A DNA stretch of 64,000 bases from Astragalus membranaceus (GCA_039519185.1 CM076846.1:125740182-125804181), one strand, 5' to 3'. Shown: positions 48,100 through 60,993, counted from the first letter of the stretch. The notes: generated by a model from the letters alone, not told the origin. Numbers and translations: made by a program.

Positions 48100-51000
48100 T
48101 TTCGAAGAAATAAAACTAAATAGTGTGTTCAATTAAGGAATCCAAAGAGATGGAGACTTTCAATTGATGAACTTCAGAGTTCTTTAATTGTTCATGAGCA
48201 AAAATTCATCAAGAATCGTGGGGAGGAACAAGTCTTGAAGGCAGTAACTCAAGAAAGAGAAGATAACAGTTTTGGAACTAGGGGTAGAGGAGGCTCTAAA
48301 GGAAGAGGAAGAGGTAGAGGAAGACAAAATTTTGACACAGTGGAATGCTTCAAATGTCGCAAAATAGGTCACTATAGAAATGAATGTCCAGATTGGGACA
48401 AGGAGGAAAACTATGTAGAGGTTGATGAAGATGATACAATACTGCTGATGGAAATCACAGAATCTAAGAGAAGAAATAGAAAGATACCTGGTTCTTGAAT
48501 TATGGTTGCTCCAATCACATGAGTGGCAAAAAGAGTTGTTTTTCAGAACTAGATGAACGGTTCAAGAAGACAGTGAGACTTGGGAATGACACCAGATTGG
48601 AGGTGACAGGAAAGGGAAGCATCAAGGTTCGAATGAGGGGTGTGAATCACACAATCTCTGATGTGTTTATGTGCCTGAACTCAAGAACAATCTCTTGAGC
48701 ATATGCATGTAAGCTGCAAGAAAAGGGTCTCGTAGTATTGTTTGATGAAGGATATTGCAAGATATACCATCGAAAGAAAGGCCAAATTCTTGAGTCTATC
48801 ATGGAGTCTAATAGAATGTTCAAATTGATTGCCGAGCAAATCATGAGAAATGCACTAACTGATGCAACATGCTTCCACACAACAAATGAAGACGAGTCCT
48901 TCATGTGGCATTATAGATATGGGCATTTGAGCCTCAAAAGTTTGAAAATGCTGAAGAGTAAAGATATGGAGAAAGGTTTGCCCCAACTGTCAGAAACAAT
49001 GAAGGTCTGCTGTGATTATTTAAAGGGAAAGCAGCATAGGGACTCAATTCCAAAGAAGAGCAAATGAATGCAAGGTTGGAACTGATTCATGTTGATATCT
49101 GTGAGCCAATTACCCCTGCATCCAACAGTAACAAGAGTTATTACTTGAGCCTTATTGATGATTTTTCTAGGAAAACTTGGATATATCTGTTAGTAGAGAA
49201 ATCAGCGGCATTTTATAAATTTAAGTCCATTAAGAACATGATAAAAAAAGAAACGAGATTGAAAATCACGTGTCTAAATGATACAAGGGGAGTTTACCTC
49301 AACTGAGTTTGTAAATTTTGTCTAGATCAAGGGATAAAAAGGCAATTAACCACAACTTATACTCCACAACAAAATGGGGAAGCTAAGAGGAAAAATATGA
49401 CAATTGTGAATATGGTAAGGTCCATGCTGTGTGGAAAGAAAATGCCTAAGAACTTATGGCCAGAAGCTGTTAACTGGACAATGCACATTATGAACAAGTC
49501 TCCTACCTTAGAAGTTAAGAACAAGACTGCAGAAGAGGTCTGGAGTGGGTGTAAACCCTCCGTATCTCACTTGAAGGTATTTGGATGCTTACGACATGTA
49601 CACATCCCATATGCTAAAAGAACAAAGCTAGAAGATTAGAGTAGAAAATGTATTTTACTTGGCATAAGTGATGAATCCAAGGGATATAGTTTATATGATC
49701 CCATTTAAAGAAAGATTGTTGTGAGTGAAGATGTGGTATTTGAAAAGAATAACATTGGAATTGGGACAAGAGTCACAAGGAGGAAGTTGATGTTAATCTG
49801 GAATGGGGAGAATCAGACACTGATTTTGAGGATGGTGAAGACAGTGAGATTGAGAAAAGAGGTACAGGAGGTAATCTCGGTACTCAGGCCGTTGAACTAG
49901 CCACTGAGACTGTTGAAAATCAAGCAGAAAATATTACTGAGGGAAGAAATCGGAGGCCCTATAAATGGCTCAGAGACTACGATACTAGTCATGGCCTCTC
50001 TAATGAGGAAGGGGAGGTGAACATGGTCCAAACTGATCCAGATTGTTATGAGGTTGTAGTGAAAATTTCTTAATGGAGACAGGCTATGGATGTTGAAATA
50101 GGCTCAATTGTGAATAATGAGACCTAGAAGTTAACTGATTTTCCCAAAGGAGGCAAAAAGATAGGGGTCGAGTGGATCTACAAGACCAAGCTAAATGAAT
50201 TGGGTCAAGTGGACAAGGACAAGGAAAGACTAGTTGCAAAAGGGTACTCACAACAACAAGTAATTGATTATGCAGTGGTATTTTCTCCTGTTAGTAGACT
50301 AGAGACTATAAGGATTGTTATAGCCCTTGCTGCTCAGAAAGGATGAACTTTATTCCAACTTGTTTCAAGTCTGCATATTTGTATGGTACACTGTTAGAGG
50401 ATGTTTATGTGGAACAACCAAAGGGCTATGAAAAGAAGGGAAGTGATGACAAGGTCTACAAGCTGCATAAAGCCTTATATGGACTAAAACAATCCTCAAG
50501 AGCTTGGTTTAGTTGACTTGAATCCTATTTCCTTCAACAAGGATTCAATGCCAGCATGAGTGAGCAAACTTTGTTTCTAAAGCAAGTAGAAAAGGAGAAA
50601 TCCTAATTGTTAGTGTGTATGTAGATGATCTAATATACACTGGCAATTATATTGATATGATGTCAGGTTTTAGAAGCTCAATGAAGAAAGAATTTAGCAT
50701 GACAGATTTGGGGAAAATGAAATATTTCTTGGGTATTCAAGTTGTTCAATCAGATGAAGGTGTGGGAATAAGTCAAAGAAAATATGCAACAGAGATCCTT
50801 GAAATATTTGACATGTTGAATTGCAACTCGGTGAAAGTCCCTATGCTCCCTGGGTGTAAGCTTGATAAGGATGAACATCGTGAAAAGGTTGACAGTACCA
50901 GTTACAATTAGCTTTTTGGAAGCCTTGTGTATATGACAACTACTAGATCAGATATGATGTATGCAGTGAGTCTCATCAGTAGGTATTTGAACAATCCTAC

Positions 51001-51691
51001 TCAAATGCATTGACAAGCCTCCAAGAGAGTTCTGAGAAACTTGCGGGGAACAATCAACCTTGGAATTATGTACAAGAGGGGAGACAATATAAATTTGTTG
51101 GGGTATACTGACAGTGATTATGTAGGTGATTTGGGAGATAGAAAAAGCACATATGGGTATGCTTTCATGTTGAGCAGTGGCGCAATGGCCTGGTCCTCAA
51201 AGAAGCAGCCAATTTTCACTTTGTCATCCACTAAAGCAGAGATTGTGGCTATTGGAGCTACAACATGTCAAGCAGTGTGGATGCAGAAAATTCTTAAGGA
51301 GATGGGTCACACACATGATAATTGTACCACTATAATGCGTGACAATACCTCAGCTATAAGATTGTCAAAGAACTCTATTCTACATTGTCGTAGCAAGCCC
51401 ATATCTCTGAGATGCCACTATCTCAGAATTGGTCAAGGTAGGGACAATTGAGTTAAGCCATTGTGGAACTAGAGATCAAGTTGCTGATCTTCTAACAAAG
51501 CCAGTGAGCAAGGAGAATTTTTTGAAGCTGAGAGACCAATTAATAATATGTGAAATTCCTATGATGAACCGATTGAAAGATGTATCTGTGTTTTAGGATT
51601 CAATTGTTATGTTCTGTTGTTTTTTGTCTGTCTGTAATAAGTAAACTGATTGATTGTAACTGTGTATAGACAATCAGTTTAAGGGAGGGTA
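48100..51691 (+). pseudogene. Ty1/copia gag-pol remnant, 5'-truncated
   Basis: It starts within gag (about 48150). The zinc knuckle CFKCRKIGHYRNEC is at about 48346. The protease site reads NYGCSNHMSG instead of D-S/T-G. The GAG-pre-integrase HYRYGHLSLKSLKML is followed by an integrase core with HVDICEP and EAKRKN and a degenerate middle acidic block. RT carries YVDDLIYTG (about 50617). RNase H has YTDSDYVGDLGDRKSTYGY, with the end at about 51594. At least eight stops or frameshifts occur, with no 5' LTR or primer site. It begins about 14-60 bp after the MYB-like stop codon. Confidence 0.85.
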
Positions 51692-53073
51692 TGTTGAGTT
51701 TGTAATTAGCTAGCTATGTAAAGGTTAGTTGACTACTTTTGGTAGTTTTGTAAGTTGTAACTATGGGCACTCACTACAAGAATTTTGGGGATTTCAGGCG
51801 GACACAATCCGTCGGTAATGGCCAAAATCCGGCGGAAATTGGATATTACCGGCGGATATTTTCCGCCGGAAATCCGCCGGTAATCACCCAAATTCCGTAA
51901 TTTCCGTAATTCCGCCGGCAATCCTTCAAAAACCGCCGGTAATTAATTTTTTTAAAAATATTTATTTTAAACGGAAACTAAATCCGCCGGTAATGTTTTT
52001 TTAAAAAAAACTATTTTTTAAATTCCTTTATTTAAAAAATTAATATTATTTAATATTTTTTAAAACAGATTTTTGAATTCGTTTATTTAAAAATATTAAC
52101 TAAAACAATCAGTGTTAAGGTCTGTGTTGAGCTGTTGTTGAGGCTGAGGCTGCTGCTGCGTATTTACCAGTGGTGAAGAGAAGACTCTGGCTTGAACAAT
52201 ATTTTCGTAGACTGAATATTTGAGAAGAGAAGAGATTAAAAAAACAGAAATGTTAGAAGAGAAGAGATTTGAGAAAAATGAAGTGTATGAATGTAAGAAG
52301 ATTTGAGAAGAGATTGAGAAAATAGAAATGTGAGAAGAGAAGAGAAGATATTTGAGAAAAATGAAGTGTATGAATGTGAGAATATTTGAGAAGAGATTGA
52401 GAATTTATAAGGTTGTGAAGGGGAGAGAGTCCCAACGGCTAATTACCGGCGGATTATGTGCTTACCGACGGATTTGGTCTCAACAGTCAAATTTCTGCGG
52501 TTTTATGTTTACTGGTGAATTTTTTGCGATTACCGGCGGAGTTTTTGAAATTTAAATTTCAAAATAATCCGCCGAAAATTATGATCACCGGCAGATTTAT
52601 TAGTGGGTTGCATTACCGGCGGATTTGAGGCTATTACCGGCGGATTTTTGATTTTTGAATTTTAAATTAAATCCGCCAAAACTTGTTCTTACCGGCAGAT
52701 TTGAGGCTATTACCGGCGGATTTTTATTAGTGGTGCATTACCGGCGGATTTGAGGATATTACTGGCGGATTGTTTTAAAATGTTTTTTTTTTATTACGAA
52801 AATTATCCGCCGGTAAGCGTATTTACCGGCGCCTCTGTCTTATTTTTTTCCCATTTTTCAAGAAAAGCTATTCCGTCGGAAATTCATAAAAAAACCGTCG
52901 GTAATTTACTGGGGGATTTAATCCGCCGGAAACACTCAAAATCCGTCGGTAATGTACTGGCGGATTTAATCCGCCGGAATACGCCCGCGGGTAATGCACG
53001 AATTTCTTGCGGTGACTATAAGTCCCTCTTTCAATTGAATGAAGTACAATTGTCATTTCTTTATGTACAACCT
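51692..53073 (+). repeat. 3' LTR of the copia remnant, split by a CACTA element
   Basis: The polypurine AAGGGAGGG (51681-51689) precedes TGTTGAGTTTGTAATTAGC (51692), a typical LTR start. The LTR runs to 51771 and resumes after the CACTA element (53015) as ACTATAAGTCCCTC. The distal end is uncertain, probably near 53073. Confidence 0.55.
51772..53014 (+). mobile_element. Non-autonomous CACTA element, 1.24 kb
   Basis: The left end is CACTACAAGAATTTTGGGG; the right end reads CACCGCAAGAAATTCGTGC on the minus strand. ACT flanks both sides (51769-51771 and 53015-53017), the 3-bp duplication of this superfamily. Both subterminal regions are packed with TTACCGGCGGATTT / AATCCGCCGGTAA motifs in both orientations. 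The interior has no transposase. Confidence 0.88.
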
Positions 53074-53166
53074 AACAATCTGGATACCATAGTCATACCA
53101 GCCATTAACGGTGTAGCCATGTTGTTTAAACCTTCGACAAACAAAAATGGTGTATTCGAATAGGGC

Positions 53167-53507
53167 CAGGGACGGATCCACTTGTTGTTAATTGGGGGCA
53201 TTTGCCTCCACTTGAAAAATTATTTTGGTTAGGAATATATATAACAAATTTATTTTGCCCCCATAAAAAAATAGAGGTTGCCCCCATAAGATAAATTAAA
53301 TGTAGAAATTCACAAGATATAAATAAAAAGGAACGTAAATTGGTACTAATTTTATCTTTTTAGCTATGTATTTATAGAAATTTAGGTATTTTAAGGTTTC
53401 TTTGTAATGAAATTATGTTCTTTGAAAAGTTTATAATAATTTTTTTAAGAAAATTGTATAGGCTGTTTTTTTTGCCCCCACTAGTGAAAATTTTGGATCC
53501 GTCACTG
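53167..53507 (+). mobile_element. hAT-type MITE, 341 bp
   Basis: Termini CAGGGACGGATCCA and, on the opposite strand, CAGTGACGGATCCA. Flanks AATAGGGC (53159-53166) and AACAGGGC (53508-53515) form an 8-bp duplication with one mismatch. TTGCCCCCA subterminal motifs are mirrored at both ends. Confidence 0.88.
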
Positions 53508-53515
53508 AACAGGGC

Positions 53516-54179
53516 TTTGTCTGCAAATAGGGTTGAATTAGGGAAGAGAATCGAACAAATAAAGCAGATTCATTTGTTTTATCACCAATTTTTGCTGCAC
53601 CAACTTTTACTCTCTATTAGCTGTACGACCTAATATTCGAGCATGGGTAGCGTCCCTTTTGTGCTAAGATCCAGCGCTCGATTCGGTTGCAAACTGCACC
53701 ACAGCGTGACGCTATACATCTCTTTGTTTTTGTTTTCCTGAAATGTGTGAACATATCCATCCGCCACATTTAATTATGATGTTCTTATTGGCACTGAGTG
53801 AACCGGCGTTAAGCACACAATTTTTATTAAATCATTCAAACACTTGTGATAATTAATTTGTTGTTTACTGAGTTTTTATTTACTCTTATGCAATACGCTC
53901 TATAATCTCAAACCTTTTAGGTTTAATATGTGAGATGAAATGAAAAGGAAAAAGATCCTCGTCATTTATTCATTGCTACGATTTTAGTGCTTCATCTACC
54001 ATTTGCATTTCTGCCACGTTCGATGATTCAAAATGATAGATGGAGACTAATTGCACCGAGACCAGTTGCACGTGATTACGTAGCGCCAACTGAGACCGGT
54101 TTTGGATAAGCAGTAGTACTACAATATCACCACTCAGAATGAGTTTTTACATCCACATATTTGAAAGACTTAATAAAAA
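53516..54179. other. No gene recognised
   Basis: A short open frame across the MITE edge and a GC-balanced stretch at 53640-53720 have no identifiable product. Confidence 0.45.
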
Positions 54180-54358
54180 TTGCGTGCGTCACTAAAATGT
54201 AATGTTGATGCTGTTTTGTTTGAGGACGGTAGATTCAGTGTTGGTGTCTGCGTCAAAAACGAAGATGGTGAATTTGTGAAGGCTAATACAGTATGTTATA
54301 TAGGCTCGCCAGATCCGCAGAAAGCTGAAGCTTTGGGTTTATTGGAAGTAGTCAAGTG

Positions 54359-54628
54359 TATTGAATATGTTTGTAATTCAAATTGCTCTTAGTATTGTTA
54401 GCTGTAACTAGTAAAACATCTAATGGGCCAAAATGTGGCCCAGTCGAAGCACAGGCCCAATATGGGCGCTGCATCTCTTGTATATATAACTTTCGACACC
54501 TTGTAATCAATACACTTCTTCGATACAGTTTTGAATATTACTGTTTAATTGTCTTGCCCAGTTTAATTTCCCTCTCTTCTCTACGGTTTCTATTCTTTTC
54601 CTTCTCCCTGCGCAACTCTCCTCCAACA
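54359..54628 (+). repeat. 5' LTR of the copia element
   Basis: Contains TATA-like TATATATAAC (54480-54489), then a Pol II leader-like stretch, ending CTCCAACA. A GGGCCAAAATGTGGCCC palindrome lies upstream of the TATA (about 54425-54441). Confidence 0.92.
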
Positions 54629-54669
54629 AATTGGTATAACAGAGCTATAAAGATCCTTCAAGATTCATC

Positions 54670-57600
54670 ATGGCGATGCGAGACAACAGTGGCGGAGGCA
54701 TTCCGACGAACCTCCCTGTCTTTAATGGAAAAGATTATGACCGGTGCATGGTGTGCGCAGATGAAAGTCTTGTTTCGTTTTCAAGATGTACTTGAAATCG
54801 TGAATGATGGTGTTCCACCATTGGCAGCAAACGCCACTGAAGCGGTGAGGAACAACCACCATGCACTGAGAAAGACAGATGGAAAATGGCTGTTTTTGAT
54901 TCATCAAAGTGTTGATTCAAACATTCTGAACCTGATCATTGATTGTGATTCAGCAAAAGAAGCATAGGATATCCTCAAGAATGCATATGGAGGTGCGGAT
55001 AGACTGAAGAAGATACGCCTGCAGTCTCTCAGGAAGCAATACGAGGCATTGAGGATGAAAGATGGAGAATCAATTGGTGAATTCATCACGAGGTTAGTAG
55101 TTTTAACTAATCAAATGAAAGGAAATGGTAAGACTGTATTTGAAACAAGCAAAGTAGAAAAAGTGCTTAGATCCTTAACTCCAGAATTCGACTATGTTGT
55201 AACTGCCATCGAAGAATCCATGAACATAGATGAAATGAAGTTAGATGAACTTCAAGGTTCCTTAGGGGCTCATGAATTGAGAATTAGGCAGAGAAGTTCA
55301 GAGAAAGAGACTGAACAAGCCTTACTATCACACTCCTCTAAGAAAAATTGGAAGGCAGGCAACAAGAAAGAAAAAGGAAAATGGAAGGGTAAAGAAAAAG
55401 GGATTTGGCAGCAAGAAAGAAGAACAAGGAAGTTTCGACAAGAATGAGCAAGATCTGTCGAAGGTGCAGTGCTATAACTGTCAGCAATTTGGGCATTATA
55501 GGAACAAATGTAAGAACAAGAAGGTTCCTAGGAATAAAAATGCTGAAGCCAAATTTGCAAGTGATGGAGGCACAGACTCTGATTCTGACTCAGAAGGATT
55601 AATGCTAATGGCAGTCATAGATGATGAGATTGAAGAAGACACTCATCTCAATGTAACAGTTGCTGAAAGTAGTGAGCAGAACAGTGGGAACACTAGTGAA
55701 AGTGGAAACACTTGTGATGCTCAAGATACTTGTGCAATGTATGTGTGGCAGGGCAGTGGTGACACTGGTGATGCCTCCAACATGGCCAGCAACAATGATG
55801 AAGAATTATCCTTCATGACAGCTACTGACACATAATTGTTGTTACTGAAGGCAGATACAAATGAGATCGAAGAAAAATCTGTCGAATGGTATCTCGACAC
55901 AGGATGCTCAAACCACATGTGCTGCCATAAGGAGTGGTTTGTCAAACTGAAGCAAATAAGTAAAAGAATCAGATTTGCAGACAACAGCAGAGTCACTGCA
56001 GAAGGAATTGGTACCATAAAGTTTCTGTCGAAAGATGGAAAGTGGTGCTACATTCAAGAAGTGTTCTATGTACCAAATATGAGGAGCAATCTGCTAGGTC
56101 TTGGGCAGATGATTGAGAAGAAATTCTCTGTCGAAATGAATGATAACAGTCTCAGCTTGTTTGATTCGAACAAAAGGCTGATCCTGAAGGTGCCAACGCA
56201 AAGTAACAGAACCTTCAAGATCAAATTGCAAGTGATTGAAGAGCAATGCCTCACAACCACTGTCGATGATGAAAACTGGAAGTGGCACAGAAGATTTGGC
56301 CACCTAAACTTCAAGAGCTTGAGACAACTACATGAGAAGAAGATGGTTCATGGGCTGCCAGCAGTAAAAATGCCTGGTGAAGTATGTGATAGCTGCTGCA
56401 AATCGAAGCAACCTAGAAACTCCTTCAAATCAGAAGTGCCAGGCAGAGCAAAGAAGAAGTTAGAGGTAATATTCTCTGATGTTTGTGGTCCCTTTAAGGT
56501 CAGTTCATTAGGAGGGAACATTTACTTTGTCACATTCATTGATGAGTACACTAGAATGACATGGGTGTACTTGATCAATAAGAAGAGTGAAGTACTTGAA
56601 ACATTCAGAAACTTCAAGGTGATGATTGAAAAGCAAAGTGAGTGTGCAATCAAAACTCTTAGAACAGATGGAGGTGGTGAGTGCAACTCACATGAATTTG
56701 CAAAATTCTGTGAAAATGAAGGCATAGTACATGAAGTCGTTTCACCGTACACACCTCAGCATAATGGAACAGCTGAGAGTAAAAATAGAACCATCCTCGA
56801 CATGGTGAGAAGTATGATGAAGGAGAAGAAGCTACCTCACAGTTTATGGGGAGAACTAGTAGCCACAGCAGTATACATTCTGAACAAGTGCCCCACAAAG
56901 AGACTAATTGGGAAGACACCTGAAGAAGTTTGGCTAGGAAGAAAGCCAAGTGTCAAGCATCTCAGAATAATTGGCTCATATGTTACAGACATGTCCCTGA
57001 GCAACTAAGGAAGAAGCTGGATGATAGAGCACAACAAATGATCCTTGTTGGCTATCATTCGACAGGAGCATACAAACTGTATGACCCTGTGCAGAAGAAA
57101 ATAGTGAAGAGCAGAGATGTCATAGTAGATGAGTCGAAAATGTGGAACTGGGATACTCAGAATGGAGAAGGCGGTGAAAAAACTACAGTACTGGACTTTG
57201 ATGAAGTTCAGGATCTAGAGGATCAGAATGTAGCTACTGAAACTGCAGAACTTGTTACTGTCGAACCTATCAGAAGGTCACAGAGGGAAAGGCAGAGATC
57301 AGTAAGGCTAGAAGGCTTCGACACATTTCCAGATTCTGCTATTACAGCAGAAGGAGACCTGACTCACTTTGCATTAATGGCTGAAGCAGAACCAGTGAGC
57401 TGGAGCAAGCTCTTGATCACAAACAGTGGAAGGAAGCTATGATTGACGAGCTGAAGTCAATAGAGAAAAATGGCACATGGAAGTTAGTCGAACTTCCAAA
57501 GCAAAAGAAGGCAATAGGTGTTAAATGGGTCTACAAGACCAAAGTCAAACCCAATGGAGAAGTGGCCAAGTACAAGGCCAGATTAGTAGCTAAAGGTTTC

Positions 57601-58940
57601 CTGCAGAAGCCTGGGTTGGATTTCAATGAGTCTTTGCCCCTGTAGCCAGGATCGAGACCATAAGACTGGTAGTGGCACTGGCAAGTCATAGAGGCTGGTC
57701 CCTACATCAACTTGATGTAAAATCAGCATTTCTCAATGGACCTTTGGAGGAGGAAGTCTATGTTTGCCAACCACCTGGATTTGAATTAAAGGGACAAGAA
57801 GACAAAGTATTCAAGCTTGAGAAGGCTCTATATGGACTTAAGCAAGCCCCAAGAGCATGGAACAAGAGAATTGATGGATTTCTCTTGGCTCAAAAGTTCA
57901 CTAGATGCACCAATGAACATGGTGTGTATGTTAAGAAGAATGGAACTGAAACTCAATTGCTGCTGTGCCTGTACGTAGATGATCTACTAGTAACAGGCAG
58001 CAATGAGATTGAAGTCGACTCCTTTAAGAAGGTGATGATGTCTAAATTAGAAATGAGTGATCTAGGACATCTATCATATTTCTTGGGAATGCAATTTGTG
58101 AAGACAAACAAGGGAATATTTCTGCATCAGTCGAAATATGCAGCAGATATCCTGAACAGATTCGACATGACCAACTGTAAGTCAGTTTCGACACCAATTG
58201 ACACAAGCAACAAGCTGCCGAAAGATGATACAGAGAGTGAAGTAGATGCCACCCTCTACAAACAGATTGTTGGATACCTTAGGTACCTCTGCAACACTCG
58301 ACCTGACATTATGTTCAGTGTTGGAATGATCGGCAGATTCATGGAGGAGCCAAGAACCTCCCATCTAATAGCTGCAAAAAGAGTGCTTAGGTACATCAAG
58401 GGAACACAAAGTCAGGGTATTCTATTCTCTAGCAAGACTGAGTCGAATGCTACCGCTGAAGTGTTTGGCTACACTGATTCCGACTGGAGTGGAGACAAGA
58501 GTGATCGAAAGAGCACAAGTGGCTATGTCTTCAAATATGGAACAGTACCCATCTCATGGTGCTCGAAGAAGCAAAGCATAGTAGCTTTGTCCTCCTGCGA
58601 AGTAGAGTATGTGGCTGCTTCATTTGCAGCATGTCAAGCATCATGGCTAAGCATACTATTGGCTGAAACTGGCCTGCACAGAATCACAGCAATGAAGTTG
58701 CTGATCGACAACAAGTCTGCGATAGATCTGGCCAAGAATCCTGTCGCTCATGGTAGGTCGAAGCATATAGAGACCAGATATCACTTTCTGCGTGATCAAG
58801 TCAACAATGAGAAGTTGAACTTGCAATATTGCTGCTCAGAACTTCAAGTAGCTGATGCAATGACCAAGCCATTGCAAAAGGGAAGATTTGAAGAACTAAG
58901 AACAATGCTTGGGATGATGTCACTTAGCAATGTGAATTAA
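54670..58940 (+). pseudogene. Copia gag-pol polyprotein, broken
   Basis: Gag start MAMRDNSGGGIPTNLPVFNG (54670), a frameshift near 54745, and a TAG at 54965-54967. Zinc knuckle CYNCQQFGHYRNKC is at about 55466. TAA at 55833-55835 precedes the protease (WYLDTGCSNHM, 55890s). Integrase carries VIFSDVCGP, LRTDGGGECNSHEF and HNGTAESKNRT (D, D, E present). Frameshifts occur near 56965, 57430 and 57640. RT has LYGLKQAPRAW and LYVDDLLVTG (about 57970). RNase H has GYTDSDWSGD, SSCEVEYVA and ETRYHFLRDQV, ending at TAA 58938-58940. Catalytic residues are intact; only the frames are broken. Confidence 0.92.
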
Positions 58941-58947
58941 GAGGGAA

Positions 58948-59213
58948 TATTGAATATGTTTGTAATTCAATTGCTCTTAGTATTGTTAGGTGTAACTAGT
59001 AAAACATCTAATGGGCCAAAATGTGGCCCAGTCGAAACACAGGCCCAATATGGGCGCTGCATCTCTTGTATATATAACTTTCAACACCTTGTAATCAATA
59101 CACTTCTTCGATACAGTTTTGAATAATACTATTTAATTGTCTTGCCCAGTTTTTCCCTCTCTTCTCTACGGTTTCTATTCTTTTCCTTCTCCCTGCGCAA
59201 TTCTCCTCCAACA
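58948..59213 (+). repeat. 3' LTR of the copia element
   Basis: Preceded by the purine-rich AAGAGGGAA (58939-58947), which serves as the polypurine tract. It repeats the 5' LTR with about 2% divergence. Confidence 0.92.
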
Positions 59214-59400
59214 AAGTGGTTACATGAATTAGGCGTCCAACGAGTTACCATCGAGCTAAATTTCAAAGCAGTTGTGGATGGCATCCGAGGCGTGTGTAAT
59301 TCTGTAACTAAATATGACTCTATTTTATCTTGTATTTTTTTACCGTCTAATTTACAAAACTATAAGGTTAGTTTTATCCGGAGGCACGCAAACCTTGTGG

Positions 59401-59694
59401 CACAGATAAGAGATGCTTCTTCCGCTAACCAAACTATTGAAAAATTTGGTTAGTACAATAATAACCAGAGAAATACTCTACTTTGGTTATTATTGCACTA
59501 ACCAAATTATTGAAAAGTTTGGTTAGTGCAATAATAACCAGAGAACTACTGTACTTTGGTTAGGTTTCGTTAACTACAATTTATCAAGCAGTCATTATTC
59601 ATTCGAACATTTACAACACAACGAATAAAAATTATAGATTACAGCGTATCATTAAGGAAAAACTGAGAATGTGAAACGCACCGGTTATATACTA
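59401..59694 (+). repeat. Hairpin-containing module, copy 1
   Basis: It starts CACAGATAAGAGATGCTTC and ends CCGGTTATATACTA. It contains a perfect 23-bp inverted repeat: TGGTTATTATTGCACTAACC + AAA (59484-59506), an 11-base loop, and its complement (59518-59540). A second, imperfect copy of the hairpin lies at 59437-59470. The start overlaps the C-terminal codons of the RNase H-like ORF. Confidence 0.85.
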
Positions 59695-59924
59695 TTAATC
59701 TAGCCATTATATAGATAATCTTTGGTTAGTGTTATCTAACCACCGTCCTACATGTTTTTGGTTTTGTGACATCTAACCAATGGTTCGCAAACAAATGGTT
59801 AGTTGCAGCTAACAAACTTATAAATTCACTTTGAATTTTATGTACTATTCTTAAAATCAAACAAATGTGACCGTTAACATTCAAATGTATATTATTAATC
59901 TTTCAATATCATTTTTTTGAGGTT

Positions 59925-59927
<3 letters not shown>

Positions 59928-59992
<65 letters not shown>
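59928..59992 (+). repeat. (TA)n microsatellite
   Basis: Uninterrupted TA units for about 65 bp. Confidence 0.95.
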
Positions 59993-59993
<1 letters not shown>

Positions 59994-60799
59994 CGGCCAT
60001 AAATTATTTTAATTTAAGTGTTTTTCTTATTAGGAAATCAAAAAATTAGTAATAAAAAATTGTGTGAGTGAGTGTTTTATTAAGTAATTAAAAATTGTTA
60101 TAATTACTCTAGTAGGAATATTATATGAGAAAAATAGAATTTGCTAGTCACGCCACACATTCAGGTTAATCAAAATTTGTAATAATTACTATTAGATACA
60201 CAACTTCATAAAAGTTGTAGTAAAATTACTCTAGCAGAAAAGTTATGTGAGAAAAATGGGTTAAACCGTGAATTAAAATGTTTTCATAAACAAGTTCCTA
60301 AAATGCAACTTTTTGGAGGTGTATTTTGTAATTATAAGGCAATTTAGTAGTAAGCGGCATCTAACCGGTGTTCTACACATTTGTGTCTAGAAACAGATGA
60401 AGGCCTATTATCAATGACAACAAGACCATTTTGATCAATGTAATAATCTTCGACTAACCACAGATACGCACATATGTGGTTTGTGGCATCTAACCGCATT
60501 TATGCACAAATGTGGTTAGATGTCGCAGCTATGCATAACAATGGATAACACATTTAAAATTAATACCAATCTTGAAATTTACTTGTTGTATAATGGATAG
60601 CAAATATTTAATGTTGTTATAACGAAACCATAAGTGTGCAATTTAGTAGTAACCGGCATATAGCAAGTAAATGGCAGCAGTGACATTCAAAAATGCTAAA
60701 AAATACGTGGAACTAATTGTACACTTGTGGAAAGAACAGTCAAAATAAACAATACATAACCATTTGTATGTGGGAAACACTTTACTACTTTGCCTATTT

Positions 60800-60993
60800 T
60801 TTACGCCTTTTCTCCACACCCATTTTTCAAAAGGTCATCTTGCAATTGCTGACATAAAATGTTTGCCTCGTGCTGGATAGTTTCCTTCAGTAAGTTGGTG
60901 CGGTGGTTCATCATTGCACAACATAGGTCTATTCGGAATCTTTCTGTGGCAAGTTTTCTTTGTTTTTGGGCCCATCTATCCCATCTATAACCA
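60800..60993 (-). pseudogene. Short charged open segment, unrecognised
   Basis: The minus strand reads WDRWAQKQRKLATERFRIDL, then NHRTNLLKETIQHEANILCQ and a stop at about 60799. The Arg/Lys/Gln-rich helical character resembles tails of transposon-encoded or NAM-associated proteins, but no diagnostic motif is present. It could be the last exon of the transposon that carries the flanking modules. Confidence 0.25.

Larger units (their letters stand above)
54359..59213 (+). mobile_element. Ty1/copia retrotransposon with both LTRs, recent
   Basis: 4.86 kb, with target duplication AAGTG at 54354-54358 and 59214-59218. The LTRs (270 and 266 bp) differ by six substitutions and two small indels. Termini are TATTG...CAACA, which implies a changed TG start in both copies. 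The primer site TTGGTATAACAGAGC (from 54631) resembles the initiator-Met tRNA site. Gag-pol order is copia-type (integrase before RT). Several frameshifts and stops make it non-autonomous. Confidence 0.93.
54180..59453 (+). pseudogene. RNase H-like (RVT_3 type) host ORF split by a copia element
   Basis: The left part 54180-54358 reads KCNVDAVLFEDGRFSVGVCV to AEALGLLEVVK. The right part, 59214 to about 59440, reads LHELGVQRVTIELNFKAVVD and VSFIRRHANLVA. Removing the element and one copy of AAGTG restores ..VVKWLHEL.. in frame. This is the plant RNase H-like domain found in stand-alone ORFs of LINE ancestry. Acidic residues are present in NVDA, KAEAL and VVD, but the usual E-S/T-D site is LNF, so catalysis is doubtful. 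The C-terminus merges into the repeat module at 59401. Confidence 0.75.
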
